From NCBI GenBank assembly GCA_024305405.1, contig JAKNDB010000068.1, positions 10,215,501 through 10,279,500 of the forward strand: DNA of 64,000 nucleotides. Reading direction: 5' to 3'. Of the stretch, positions 38,632-52,795 are shown in pieces; within the stretch, counting starts at the first letter, position 1, and each line of letters starts with the position of its first letter. Position numbers and translations under genes: made by a program. The notes below the pieces were generated by a model. That model was not told the origin of the DNA. It was given only the letters and a program-made list of their open reading frames with translations, and made no database searches. Source of the DNA: Dirofilaria immitis. Its lineage: Eukaryota; Nematoda; Chromadorea; Rhabditida; Onchocercidae.

Positions 38632-39846
38632 CATGATTACCTCTCTTTACTATCGTTCTCTCTTATTTTTTAACTCAGTTCAAAAATTTACATATTATTT
38701 AGCAAGAAATCATTCAAATCACTTAGTTGAGTATGTTTTAATTTATAATCAATGATATTTCGTATTTTTCACTTTCTTTTGTTTTTTTCTATTTTTCCCT
38801 TATCTCTCTGCGTGGTTATTTTATTATCTCAATGTCATTGAACGTAGTTGGGGCGACATTTCACCTATTCTGCTCTTTTATTTTTTTGATTTAAAAATAT
38901 TTTCGATGAGCATAAAACAAATAAACTATATCAGCAATATAAGTCATTTAAGGAATGAAAAATATGTTAAATCAATTCATTTCAAAAATATTTCCAAATA
39001 AGATCGAATACTGAATTGTTTTGAGAAAACTGAAGAGAATGATCGAAACTCATTTATTGAGCGTTTTCTTTTTTTTCAAAACAGAAAAGCAAAAAGGAAA
39101 AATCAAAGATTGCTGAGAACAGATCAATGTATGAAAAAACTATAGGATATTAGCTAAAGCATAGTAAATTTTATCAATTCTGATACTTATCAATCATCAT
39201 ACCAATAACTTTCCTAAGAGTTAAAATCGTCTGTTCTACAACCTTAGCAAACGTTGCCTTAAGCAAAATATAAAAAGAAAAAGAAATCAACTTCTAGGAT
39301 CATTTAAAATTTTTCAATTTTAGTTCCTATCCTGCTCCTAGTGATCTCACAACATAAATAAAAAAACAGAATCACATTTTTTAATTTTCATTTTCAGATA
39401 TAATCTTATAATTAAAATCATTCGGGTGGAGAGACAAATATTGGACAAGATTCTAAAGAGTAAATTTTTTGCGACATTGAACAAATGTTTTGAAATACTA
39501 AGGGAGGAAATATAATTCATTTTTACCATAGGGAAATATTTTGTTAGTGATTATTATCTATCTAATAATTTCAAGTTATATTTTCATTAACATTTCCGTA
39601 ATAGGAAGTCGCAATAATTCAATTCCTTACAATCTTATATTAAACATTTAGCAAGTAATTAATAATCATTTTTATATATTATATATTATATATATTAGTT
39701 TATTATAGTAAAGTGATTTTTACAAAATTAATCACAAATTTTATAGAAGTTTCGAAATAAACTTTAATTTTTTGAAATAAATTGCATGATTTGAAGAATC
39801 CTCAAAAGAGATAACTATTGAAGAATAACAATTACTGATTTTTCAG

Positions 39847-40209
39847 GTTCGTGCACCTTAACCAAAAGCGAGTCGCATAATCCGAGTAGAAACTTTGTCG
39901 AAAGTTTAAAGGAAATGGTTTGGCGAAATGATAAAGATCGTATTCGTCGTCGTCTTCCAACCATTCCATCAGAAGCAAAAATTTTCCCTGTTTTAGCACG
40001 ATTAAACTCAGGAGACGTGCTCCCAACTATTACATCTGATGACGATGTTGTACAGCCAACATTATTGATGATAAATGGTGGCAGCGCCGAGCGATTACCG
40101 CTTTTAGAATATTCGAGACAACTTTGGAGTCCCAACATTAAATTATCACTCCCTGTGCGGTCGATCCAACGGCGAGAATTGCCTGATGAAGAAGATGTGG
40201 AAAGCTTCG
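39847..40209 (+). CDS. long coding exon of unknown gene, possibly the 5' part of the globin-domain gene
   Basis: A 363-nt exon between TTTTCAG and G|GTAAGT, phase 1 at both ends, coding for about 120 residues without a stop. It is charged and likely disordered: ESLKEMVWRNDKDRIRRRLP, ARLNSGDVLPTITSDDDVVQ, LLEYSRQLWSPNIKLSLPVR, then RRELPDEEDVESF. No known domain recognised. The next convincing plus-strand exon is 9.4 kb away (49,615) and starts in phase 0, so at least one exon between is missing if they belong together. The open frame on the opposite strand over the same bases is a shadow. Confidence 0.6.
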
Positions 40210-43200
40210 GTAAGTTAAAAAAAGTATTCTTCTTCAAATTTCAAACAAACGTCTAAAATTACTTGGAACTTCAATCATTATTTAAAAGTTAATCTTCTAT
40301 ATTTTAATTTTTTGTTCTATTCTATACATTCCAATAAATCCTTTTTCAAGACTTGTTTTTCCTCTAGTATCAGAAGTGAATAACGATGAGAACACCTTTC
40401 GAAAAGATGAATTAAATAGATCTTTTGTTAATAAAATTAATTTTTATAAAAAATGAGAACTTTGATTGGCCGAAATGTGCATCTTTTAGTTTATTTCCTT
40501 TTATTTAAATTAATCAAATATAACAGGAAAAGAGTAAATTTTTTGAAAAATCAATAGTAGTGATTTCGAATGACATTTTTTCTATTAAATTTTATAATAG
40601 TTTAAAATATTTTAAACTGAAAAGTGATTATAATACATACAGAAAGATTCATATAATTAAATGACATTTACACAGCCAGAAAAAGACATTCATCTTTTCG
40701 AAAGGTGTTCATTGAAGGACATTTTATTTTTCGTAAATTACATTGCTTTATGAAGCAGCGATATTGAAAGATGACAAGATATCATCGATACAGAAATGGT
40801 TTCAAATAACACATTCAATGTTAAGCGATTAGAATATGAGTATCAAAATATCGGTTCTAACGGACGGATTAAGTGAAGTGATTAAATTTTATTCGTTGTT
40901 GTATGGCTATAATAAACATGTTGTCATATGTGTAACTCTTAGATAGCTGGTCTAAATAATCGGAATGGTAAATTTCACAATTTCAGCTAATCCAATTTAA
41001 TTCCTTAGCATTAAATACATTTAATTGAATTTTATCCTATATGTTCATTTATACGGGATATAGAATAGTTGATAAAAACAATTTCATTTATCTATGAATC
41101 TTAGTTAAAATTTTAATTTACATATTTAAATGAAATTTATTTATTTTTTCTCGAGTAAAAATTTGGCACCATTCTTAGGTTTCCAAGTAACCTCAAATAC
41201 ATGAATAATTTGCATTTTGCTGTTTTTAGTTTTCAGGAACTTATGAGATTTATCGTCCATCAATAGTTAAATAACAGTAAAATTGATCAAGAAGTGAAAT
41301 TGTAAACATACGAGAAGCATCATCGAGGATTAAAAACTAATTTATTTATTTTTTTTGAGAGATTTTTTAGATCACAAAATGAAGAGAATGAAGGAATTGT
41401 GATAGATACGAGACGAAATTATAGCAGCATAAGTGGTATGAAAAGTTATAAGTGACCTTAATAAAAAGCAGTTTGCTGTGATGTTTATTAGATGTCATAT
41501 TGCGGAAGCTATTCATCGTACAATAACATTGAAATTTGTAATCAATATCCCATAACATCAACGCTACGCTTTTTGAGAAAAAAATTGGCATATTTCGTTC
41601 ATAATTTTTATCGATGCTAAAATCGTAAATATTAGAAATGATAGAAAACAGATTCTCACAGTCCTCTAAATTCCCATCTATTCTTTTTACCTGCCCTGTT
41701 GATGACGAAGAATCTTGCTGTTATTCTCATCAGCGCATTCGGTTGGTAATTAATCAGATCAAAGAATTTTTCATTCCAATCAGCGAACCAAACATTTTGC
41801 TTCTTCCCGATCTTCAAAAAAAACAAAAAGAGATATTTTTAGTGTGGAGAAGGTTTAATAAATAAATTATTGAAAGAAATAACTATTTTTCAACTGCATT
41901 CTAAGAATAAAGATTTTTATTTGGATTAGCTGATTTAGATGTTATAATTTCGAATAAACTGAAATTATTAAATTTTTCTTGAAATTTTTAAAATGATAGA
42001 AATATAGGACACAATAAAACAATATTGAATATGTGAAACAAGATGATTACATATTTCTTGCTAATCTCGCTTACAAAAATTGTCAGGTCAAAAAATATGA
42101 TCAGCATTTGTTCAACAACCAAAACATCTGGTCGAATACGAACGGATTATTTCCAACAAGTAAGCTCTTTTTTAATATGATATATTGGATCAATGAAATT
42201 GGTAAAATTTTTTAGATTTGCTTAAAGTAATATATTAGCTGGATTTGTCATTTTAGCATGAGAATTTTCAAGAAATTTATTAAAAATTTTAATTGATAAA
42301 ATGGAATTAATGAAATTATTATAAATTAATTCAAGAAAACCATTGTCAAAGGAATAAATTTTTTGCAATTTTTTTCTCCGAAACCTTTCTACTATCTAAA
42401 TGAATTGTGAATTCCTGATATAATAGATGAATAGTTTTGTCTCAAAATACTTCCCACCTCACCATACATTATTAATTATGATAACGAATAATATAGTAAA
42501 ATCGATTATTATTGTCCTCAACTGTAAAGTATCATTGGATGCACATAGTACTTCAAAAACTTTATTGTTACTTCTGTAACTTCCAGTTGCTGACTTGCAA
42601 TTTCTTTTTCTGAAAAGTATGATTTCGGATGGAAAGTTTTTATTTCAATAATATGGGGAGTATTGGGCAGTAAGAGATCATAGATGTTAAAAAGTTTATA
42701 TCATCTTTGTCTTCTTAAACACATTGATGTGCGTAAAAAAGCACTACTTTTTCCAAATTACTCAATTTATACTCCACTCTTTTTTTTTCTTCTTAATTAA
42801 TAAGCTTGATATACTAATTGTCTTAATACGTTCTCGAATATGCGCGTTGATTTTCCACAAATTCAGATATTTGATTAATCAAATTAATTACCAATGTTTT
42901 AAACTATCTGTGCTTCATTTGCAGATCCGTATCATTTCTCCATATTTCTGTGCTGAATGAATTAATAGCGGAAGAATTGTGTACCAAAAAATCTACAAAT
43001 CATTTTTGATTAGATGTTTTTTTCTTGCTATAAAGTAAAAAAAAGTTAAAATTTTCGAAATTTGCAACTCAACTGAACTGCTACACGTAATCATAATCGA
43101 TTCCCAGTTTCCGTAAGTTTTTTAATTCACGATTATCAAAAAATTTATTATTTTTTATTATTTATTATTTTTCGATGATTGTCGGAGAGACTTAAGAAAA

Positions 43201-46200
43201 TCGGAGAACTGGCCATAACTAAGCATAAAATACATTTGTCAACCAACAAAACAATAGGGCTGATTCTGTGTTGTGTCTAATCATAACAAGCCATCATTGA
43301 TTAATTTCATTGAAATTGATCAATCTTCTGTTATTGCTACCTTTCTTTCGAGATAAAAAAGTGAAGCAGAATGATATGCTAAAAATTTTAATAGATTGCA
43401 ATAGCCTATTCCGTCATCACTTGATTAAGTATAATTTTATGTTGATAAACGCATTCAAGCAAATGAGCTTAAACTATAAAACTTATTCCTTGCAAACTAC
43501 AGAACCTTTCCTAATTTAATCAGTCCTATAGCTTAATTTTCAAACTTTTTACTTTGCTTCAGATACTATCAAATGCATCATATCTTACAATTACGAAAAT
43601 AATATGAAAAAGTCAGTCTCAAAATTTATCTTGAACAGGATGACAATCAAAAACGAGAAATAGATAGTATTTAAGAATTTATAATAATTAAAAACTAAAG
43701 AAGTAGTAAATCTTGGGATTCATTTTTATAATTGTTCACGCGAACTTAATTTGCATACATTTAGCTTATCAAAAATTCATTTTTTTTGAATTTCACATTT
43801 TATAAAGCAACGTGATAAATTTGTTCATCAATTTTCAAAATCTGTTTAGTTAGAAATTTAAATTAAAACCTAAATTGAACTTTTTAATTTAAATTTAATG
43901 TTTTAAAATAAAAAATGTTAAAGATGTGCACAGTAAAAGAGAGAAAGAGGAAAGGGAAAAATGATTTTGCTTACTTACTAGCTTTTAAGATAACTTTATG
44001 AATCAATTTTATAATTTGCATTCAGTGCCAATTTTCGAAATTCACGAGAAGCAAAATTAAAGATATCTGGAAGATCAGCTTGAAAATTAACAAAAGCCTT
44101 ATGTATTTAAAATTTCTTAAGTATTGTGGATAAATGTTTAGAGTCCGCTTCCAATTTTTTTAGACATTTATTTCATTGAAATCTAAAAAAGAATTCATCG
44201 AAAACAAATGTGGAAGAAAAGCCTCTCCTTCAATTAGATTCTCGTTTTTTTTCACTCTGTTTCGCTCAAAGTTATATTTTCAAAAATATTAATTTGAAAT
44301 TTTGTTTACTTTTACTCTAAGTTTCAAATACATTCAAATACATTGCAGAATTTAAACTTCTTTTAAACACTGATTTTAAGCTTATATTGCAATAAAAAGT
44401 TATGGGACAAAATTTCAGAGTTTAATAACTGTCCATAATTGCTTAAAAATCAATTTTTTTTAGCTTGACAAATCACTATACCTGAAATCTAAATGTACAT
44501 ACTTTTGTCAGTACTAATGGGGATAAGAGGTCAATTAGTGATAGTGATATCAGCGAATGGATGAAAATTGGCCAGCCGTGCCACAGTATTTGGACATATC
44601 TTTTTCGACAAAAGTAAAATATTATAATCATGATGCTATAATTTATTATATAATAGTGATAGCAATTTGGTTGTGATGATCCGACGACATGCTAATGATA
44701 GCAATGACAATAATTATATGTGCAGCATTATTATCAATGCTTTATCCATTTGCTATTTTCGATGTATATTGCTGTTGTTAGAATGGCGATTCCAAAAAAT
44801 GATTAAGTGGATAACAACCACTTTTCATCATTCCAACTATCACCGATAGAGAAACAGTCCATCGAACAGACATGACAATTATAAGCCAATAATTCATTAA
44901 GTTTTTCTTGAAACGATTAACAGTCTATAATTAATATCATTAATTATATGATAATTGCAACAAGCAATAGCTCTAATTTATAATATCCGAATGAATCTAG
45001 ATAGTTCCACCTCAAACGCTTTAATATAAATAATTTTTTAATTATATTTTTTATATGAAGAATTATAATTCAGATGGAAATCTTTTCCCACTAACTTTCA
45101 TTATTATATTATTTCTAAATTATTTTTAACTCAAGATATAAATTTTCACACGAAATTTCAGAATACACTTTTGAGAATTCCAAAAATGCTGCTATTATTT
45201 TCATTGTATATGATATATATACATTTTCAAAGTTTAAAAAATTTTTTGAAGTAGATAAAACGAAAAAAATTTGAGATATAAAACGGACTAATTAAATGCT
45301 TGTGATATATTTTTAATTAATTAATAGTTCGAAATTGCTTCAACTGCAATATTGTTGGATGATTTCTCCACGGCAAAGATAAAAAAAGGATTGTAGTTAT
45401 TATCCGAAGAAATTCTTTGTATTATTTATCCTTTATTTATTCATACCAAACTGTTGGGTTAGGGAAAATCTGATAAATCGAGAATGAAAATATGAGATAA
45501 AAGAAACAAGAAATTATTGAAGGATTATTAATTTCTTTAGAAAATTTTTCTTTTTTCAACTCAATTGCATTCATAGTAAAACTCAGATGGTGAAAAGTGT
45601 CAATCAAACTATTTTTATAGAAGCTAATAAAAAGGAATTCAGTCAGAATTGCATGCTTCATTTAAAAACATGGTATCTTGTCGAAATTTTAAGGAGGCTA
45701 TTTAAGAACAATTTTCTTTAAGGAATCATTCGCAGGAATATATTTTCTGCGTTACATTTGGTAATAAATATAGTATTTGCTGACGTTCGCTCTCTTCACT
45801 TCGATCTTCCGATCTAATTTCTATCAGCATTTGACCACTCTCATTTAGGATTTTGAAAAAATTTTTTAAAATTTAGTCTTGTGATGAAAATGAAATAAGT
45901 AGACTAGTTATATAGCAAACAAAACTATATAATGTGTAATATTACATTTAAAAAGAAAAGCTTACATAAAACTAGGCATTATGATCGAGAAAGATGAAGT
46001 GATAGTAAAATTTATGGACAGAGTACTCATTCTGATATCACATTATTCTAAACAGATCTAAAATTTATAATGAAACTTGCAATCAATTTCATGATAACAT
46101 TTTTATGAGTTTAAAATTGATCGATTTCTTTGCCTTATCGGCACTCGCTTTTCGCATAAAGGATTGAATTTATATGATCAGAGGTAATCAATAATAGTTT

Positions 46201-47108
46201 ATTAACATTCTCTGCCAAATTGCTTTAATGAAATTATATTTTTCTTTAATTTCAAATTCGTTCATCCCCACATTTTCTTCTGTCTATTGATTCTAATCGA
46301 TTAGTTAAATTATACTCACATTTCAATCATTGTTAAATCTTAATATTTATCTATACTAATCAGTCATCAAACATTTCGCCATTTCTATGGACTTATATTA
46401 AATTTGATGTGATCAACCTGTTATACTTTTAGTGATATAACTTTAAATATCAGGACTTGACTTTATGAATAATTCAATGTTTTTCATATAATATAAATTA
46501 TTTTCTATATGGGAAAAATAATAATAAATGAAATGTGTGAAATGATGCATAACATTCAAATTCACTAAATGTTCCATTACTCAAATGAATATAAATAATA
46601 TTTCCATTTCTATAGAACAAGTAAATTTTATAACTTTAGCTGAGTGATAAGTACATATGTTGTCTTTGATCCATTTGTCTGAACATATTCACCATTTGAA
46701 ATCTTTCTGCAAATAAATTTTGCAAATATGCTATCTATTTGAATATTACAATATCCCAAGTAATTAAATAAAAATGAGAAAAAAATTTTTACTAAATTTA
46801 ATAGAATTATCGCTAATTTGAACAATAAGTTTCAATTACTAATTGTGGCAGTATTGCCTCCTATCTATATGCATTTTTAGAATCTTTCAAAAAAATATTT
46901 CTTTAAATTATTCACCTTGCGATGGCATTTTTCACTAACATAAGTTAAAAAATTGGAATAAAGAGCTATTCTATTATTTTTGATTGCTGACATCATAGGC
47001 ATCGTTACCAGTAAAGAAAAATATTGCATCTAAATCTGTGCTTCAGATTCTGCTTGATATGTCCGTTTAGAAATGCAGATTCATACAGCTATATGAATGC
47101 ATATATTA

Positions 47109-47163
<55 letters not shown>

Positions 47164-49614
47164 TTATACAACATGAACAATTTTTAAATTTTATAATGCA
47201 AATGTTTAGTCCAAATTTCTTTTCTTTCCTGCTCACCTTCATTTCGTTTTAGTTTATTATCATTATTATAACTTCTGTTCTATTTGTATTTTTCTCCGAA
47301 AAATCAAAATTGGATGATAATATAGCCTATGAAGCTTCAATGCATATTGTTACGACGTCTGTTTTGTAATCAAAAATAATCAAATTACATCTCCTTGGCT
47401 AATATTATTTATTCGCCCACAGATATGTTAATTCTTCTTACGTTCTGGGGAACAAGATTCTATTTGTTTTGCTAATATTTTCCTTATTTATTATTATTGT
47501 TATCATCATTGCTATCATTATCATTATCATTGCCATTATCATTAATGCTCTTATCATGCACACTATGAAGCATTGTCTCTTTTTGAAACATAATCATAAA
47601 TTTTGTTTGAAGAAGAGACAATTTTGATGTTAACCGGTACTCAATTTAAGATTATGATGATGATCTTTTGAGTATATCTACCCTTGTAATAAAATTTAAA
47701 TAAATTATTGATCGATTTTTTCATTATTATTATTATAGTAAACGACGGGAAAATCTATCAGCAAATAAAACAAAGCAGTGAGGATTTTTGGACATTTGAA
47801 TAAGTATCGATTGGATGGAGCTGAATGATAATCTCTGAACACTTTGAAAACATGCTTCAGATTTACTAATTACTGATAAATAGCATTTGAACAAGCATTA
47901 GTTTTAAACTTAAAAAGAAAGACTTCTGACATGTTTTGCATTTTAATGTATATTGCAATTGTTCATCATTAGATAGAGATATTTCAATTCAGTTCAAAAT
48001 AACTCCGAACTTATGCCATTTGAAAGTTTTAGAAATTCAATTCGAACTATCCTTTCGAAAGATAATTTTTTTATTACGTAATAGTTCATTTTGCTTTTAT
48101 TTTGGATTTTCGTGTGAGGACCTGAAGGTTCGTTTTAAATTTCTGAAATTTAAAAAATCATTTCGTTGATCTTTTTCACCATACTAAATCATATAGATGC
48201 ATAAGAACAAAACAAAAATTTTCAAGTTAAACATTTTAATATTTCTTTAAGAATCACATTTCAATATAACTTAAAATCTTTAATAAAATCGCAACGAGAA
48301 GCAACGAATAAAAGAATAAGGGAAAAAATTAATTATACTCCCTATTTTATTATGCTTAATTCGGACCAAAAAGTTCCTGCAAGACCTCTAAACTTTTCAA
48401 ACGAGAAAAACTTTATTTTCTACTTAAAAATAATTTATTACAAGTATTAAATTTGAATGGAGTTATTCCCAAAACGAAATGAGATAATGAATGCAGTTTG
48501 ACTATAAAAAGACCTACTATCTTATGTATTACTATCTATACATAAAGCACGGACGAGTATTTCAAAAATTTACTCTGTGACGTTTTTTAATAAAATTATA
48601 TTCTATTTTAGATCTATGCTAAGCGTGAAGGATAGCAATATCGATTTGTTTTTTTAAGGAATGAATTTATTAATAAGTATTTCTAAATGAATTATGCATA
48701 TTAAAATATACGTTTAATTATTTTATACTTTCGCTTCAGAATTTTATTATTCTTCACACATTATTGATGCATAATCCATTAATTAAAATTACTTTGTTTT
48801 ATCTTAACAGTTTGCTCTGTTTGAATTTACAATTTTTGACTTGTGGAGAACATTTGTGCTACTTATTCTTATCAATAAAAAAAAAACAAAAAAACGTCTT
48901 GTTTTGAAGTGATAAGCCACTAATTTCATTTCTACAACTAGCTGAAAAAGTAATCTAATGCTTGTCATAATGCATTTCATACTTCAAATTATGCTAGTTA
49001 AAGCTTCCATTTCTTTTAATTCTTTCTTCTTTTTAACATCATCCATAAGTGAAATACTCTTTTTTTTTAAAAGAAAAATCAAAATTTCCGCATAAAAATA
49101 CTGCTTTTACATGAAATTAATACTTGAGAAAGCAAGAAATTATTAGAATTTTTCGAATTTGAATAAATTTAGAATTGGGATATTTTAACTACGAGATTAT
49201 ATTGAATTGATGTGATCGAGATTCGTGAATAAGGATTTGCCATAAATAATCAGAACGTTAATGTTACATCACTTTTATATCATAAAGCTTTCATCCTTTT
49301 TTAGAATAAAATTTTAATCTGATTTTATGCATTTTAAAAATTTTAAAGTTGAGATGGTTGTATAAAAATTTACAATACTCACAAAGAAAATTCAACATAC
49401 ATATTAGGACAGACCAAAATCCATTGAAAATTTTTTTTTAAATATAAATTTTCAATAACTATGCAGAATTAAGATTAATTTTATTTCTTCATTTTTACTG
49501 TAGTGTTATAAAAGTGTTTTCAAATCAGTAACATATGGCAATACGATGAAGCTTTATTTGTTTATTAAATAAACTTGAATCAGGATTGGAAATTTGCTTA
49601 GAGTATTTTTGCAG
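40210..49614. other. gene-poor 9.4-kb stretch, probable long intron
   Basis: AT-rich with no exon I can place. Weak candidates are a frame at 41,638-41,865 and a short frame with splice-like ends at about 42,087-42,160 (VKKYDQHLFNNQNIW), neither matching a family. It holds a TATATG microsatellite (listed) and an ATCATT-rich tract near 47,500-47,550. Confidence 0.45.
47109..47162. repeat. (TATATG)9 microsatellite
   Basis: Nine perfect hexamer units from 47,109 to 47,162 within AT-rich non-coding sequence. A likely polymorphic length marker. Confidence 0.95.
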
Positions 49615-52600
49615 GATTTGTTGACAAGTCGTGAATCGAATGATGTCGTGCTAAGGTAAAATGATCGTTTCCTCTTGTTTTAATTTACAGAGCATTTTCA
49701 AATTTCAAACAGTAAACAACTTACATATCAGATAATATTCTAAACAAATTATGATATTATTGAGACGATAAAAATAGAAAGTGGATGAACTAGAATGGTT
49801 CCATTATTAATAACAGATAAGTCAAAAATGATCATGCTAGAATCAGGATTTTTCAGAAAATTTCGCCGAATGAAAAAAATCACAAACTTTATAAAATAAA
49901 TTTCAACTTTTGATATTTTAGACAACACGTTTCTAACTCATTTGATTCAAGTTACCTAGCAATTAACCTAACCCAAAGATTATCCCCAGGTTGTTGACAA
50001 AGCCTCAATCAACGAGTGCATTGCAGAAGGCACCATCGAAGATGAATATATTAAAGTGCCCAGATATGCTTGACGATCAAAAGGTTTGCTCTGTTACACT
50101 AACATTTTAGTTTCTATTTCTTGAACATCAATAAAATGGCATTCAGAAGATACAATAGCTTTACAGACTTTTTATGTGTTATAATTTTAATTTGATAGTT
50201 TCATTAAATTATAGAAAAGCAGAAACCATTCCTCAGCATTGAGCAATTCATCATTTCAAAGGGAAGTAAGCAGCCAAAATAGTAAGAAAGTAAGTTTCGT
50301 CGATATAACATGAAAGTATTCTTTTGTTCAGTAATGTTGAATTAGGATATCTGGTCATGGAAACTTTGATCAGGAAGGAAGGACTGGATTAACCATGCTC
50401 AATGTTTATTAAGAATTCGATAACGAAAAAACTTTTCAGATATTATTTGAAAAGATTCTCAAATTATAAATGCTTCAAACACGAAACTAAACTACGATAC
50501 AAATTTAATTTTAAAATGGATTTTTAAAATAAATCTCTGTTATAATTAAAAATTGGTTTGGTATGGAAACTGTTATTTAAATTTGTATTTTTTTTTTTGG
50601 ATTTTTAGAACATCATCTATTTTTAAGAGTCCTTCTAAAAGTTCCGTATATAATCAATCAAATGCAAACTAATTTGTATAAATCTAAATTAAAATTTAAA
50701 AAGGAAAAGTGTCAACTGAAAAGTTTATTTATTAATAAACAACCAAAATAGAATTAAAAGTTTCATTAATTCACGAATTCACAGTTAGCGAAAGCATAGA
50801 GTTGAATTTACGATTTAAGAAACTATTTCAACATTCTTTCTATCTTTCTCTTAATAAATGTCAAATCTTTATTTTTCCAATTTAACTTTAACAATAAAAT
50901 TGAGTGTTCTAAATAATTTTTTAAACAGATCACTCGAAGGCTACATTCAGCTGATATTGTCAAACCATCACAAATAACCAGTAATAATAGTAATAACAAT
51001 AGAAGAAGTGATTGCACGATGCCAATGATGCATCATCGTTCTTCAATTGTTGCAACAACTAAGTCATCGTTAATTTCACCGAATTCACAGGTAAAATGCA
51101 GAACCATCCTTGATGATTTCGAAATAATCATAAGAAATTGCTTTTGATATTTTACTAAACGTATTTTTACATATTACATATTAATGGATATTTAAACTTA
51201 CTGATATAATATGTCTTCGAATGTCAACCAGATCATTTTGCTCTAGTTAGAAATGAGGTGAATATAAAAGTTAAAGTTTGAAGAACGGCGAAAAAACTGG
51301 ATTGATTAAACTTGGGCAAATTTAATAATATAAATCAGCAGCTTTTTCGACGATCCTAATAGTGTTACGTAGCTCTCCTCCCACCTTTCCTTCCGTCCCC
51401 CTTCCTCACTCCAAAAAAAAATTCTGAAATGGATTCAGTTGACAATTTTAGAAAAGCGTCTATTTCAGTTATAAGAAAGTCTGTTCTCTCATCTGATATT
51501 CGAAATTCTAAAACGTTTAGATTATAAATCCGACTTATTAGATGATATTTATAATTTAATTAATTAACAAAACTATTTTTTCAGTCAATCATATTATTCT
51601 GTATGGAGAATGCACGATCAGATATAGCATTAAGAATCATCCAACGAATGACACACAAACGTGATGATTTTGCACAATTTTATGCAAATCTAAGCAATGA
51701 ACAATCTGTTGAATTGGTTTTAGCTCTAAAAAATTTCTCAGTGATATCGTGCAAAATATTGGAAATTCAGAAAAGGTATCAGTCGAATAAATATTTTACA
51801 AGTACATTAACTTCGCAAATTCTAAATAGTTCATATATGATGCTGAACGTAAATAAGTAAGGAAGCTTAAAACAGAAGTGATATGTAGAAACTGATCGTT
51901 AAAAAATATTTTTGAAAAATTTGGAAGTTTTGAAAATAGTTCGATATAAGACAATCTGACCTTGAATTTTCGCTGCAAGCATCTATAATTTCATCTTCTT
52001 GCGTCCTTGTTTACATTTCAGATCAGACAAATATCGAATAAGTATGGCATTGAGCAGGCTCATAAGCGTAGTTGGGGTTTCAAAGCCGATTTTTTTGCTC
52101 TTTTAGCTGATGCACTCACAACCGAATGTGTTTTTCTGGATGGTGCTGCTCATCAGGTAAACAAAATATTCAAAACCAATCGACAATTAGGCAACACCAT
52201 TCTTTCTCGGCGAATAATTATTATATCAATCCATGAACTACTTAAAAAGTAATTTTGCAAAATCCTGCAAAAAATATTTGTTGCAATTATCATATTTTCT
52301 CAGCCAACAGAAACAATCGAAGCTTGGGCAACGTTAGTTGAATTAATGTTTACAAATGTGCGTGATGGTTATTATATGGAGGTTTGTGTCAATTCTTTAT
52401 TCAAGCTTAAACTAAAAGTTAATGTACTAATACTATCAAATTTTTTCAATGTTTCTCAATGGAAAAAGTTACTCCATATCATACATTTCCATAAACTTTA
52501 TGTGACAAGTTCCCTTTGTCATAAGGAATTATCAAAGTGAGCAGAGAACATCGCGGGTTACACAAGCGAAAAGTTGTTAACATGGCGAAAAACCATTAAG

Positions 52601-52795
52601 TTCGACTTTACACCTCTTAGCTGTATAGATATATAAATTATTTAAAATATCAAATGCTTTTTCCAGACTCGACAATTACGCCGCAACTGGCAAAATTTCA
52701 ATAGTCAATCAAATCTGAGCAGTCAATCGGATCAAAGTTTCGATGGCGATCCTCCCCACTCTCTATCCTCATTAAGTTATGTGTTCACAACATAA
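49615..52795 (+). CDS. globin-domain protein with long polar N-terminal extension
   Basis: Exons: 49,615-49,655, 49,990-50,083, 50,215-50,289, 50,929-51,090, 51,585-51,775, 52,022-52,156, 52,304-52,381 and 52,667-52,795. The first four give a Ser/Asn-rich, probably disordered region (e.g. SSALSNSSFQREVSSQNSKK). The globin fold starts about MENARSDIALRIIQRMTHKR, with KYGIEQAHKRSWGFKADFFA (proximal His candidate in EQAH), LDGAAHQ, then WATLVELMFTNVRDGYYME. This is the pattern of the many single-domain nematode globins, which bind haem and may act in oxygen or redox sensing. A Ser-rich tail ends in SYVFTT. The 51,775 donor leaves phase 2 while the next exon needs phase 0. Either one A is missing in AAAAG|GT, or a later donor at 51,848 adds 24 residues. 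Confidence 0.78.

Larger units (their letters stand above)
32823..39846. other. gene-poor 7-kb stretch
   Basis: T-rich on the plus strand, no exon recognised. It contains two short tandem duplications (listed), a purine-rich tract at about 34,598-34,720 whose open frame is low-complexity K/R/E, and an alternating purine-pyrimidine stretch near 35,180-35,240. The T-richness resembles introns of plus-strand genes, so it may be the 5' introns of the gene that follows. Confidence 0.45.

Noticed and set aside
39815..40237. 140-codon open frame on the minus strand
   Set aside because: It is the antisense shadow of the better supported plus-strand exon 39,847-40,209, which has proper splice sites at both ends.
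41638..41865. 75-codon plus-strand frame
   Set aside because: Some coding character and an AG/GT pair inside, but no homology and phases that do not fit the exons on either side.
45805..45815. TCTTCCGATCT, matching the end of a common sequencing adapter
   Set aside because: Only 11 bases match and the flanking sequence departs from the adapter, so chance is as likely as leftover adapter.
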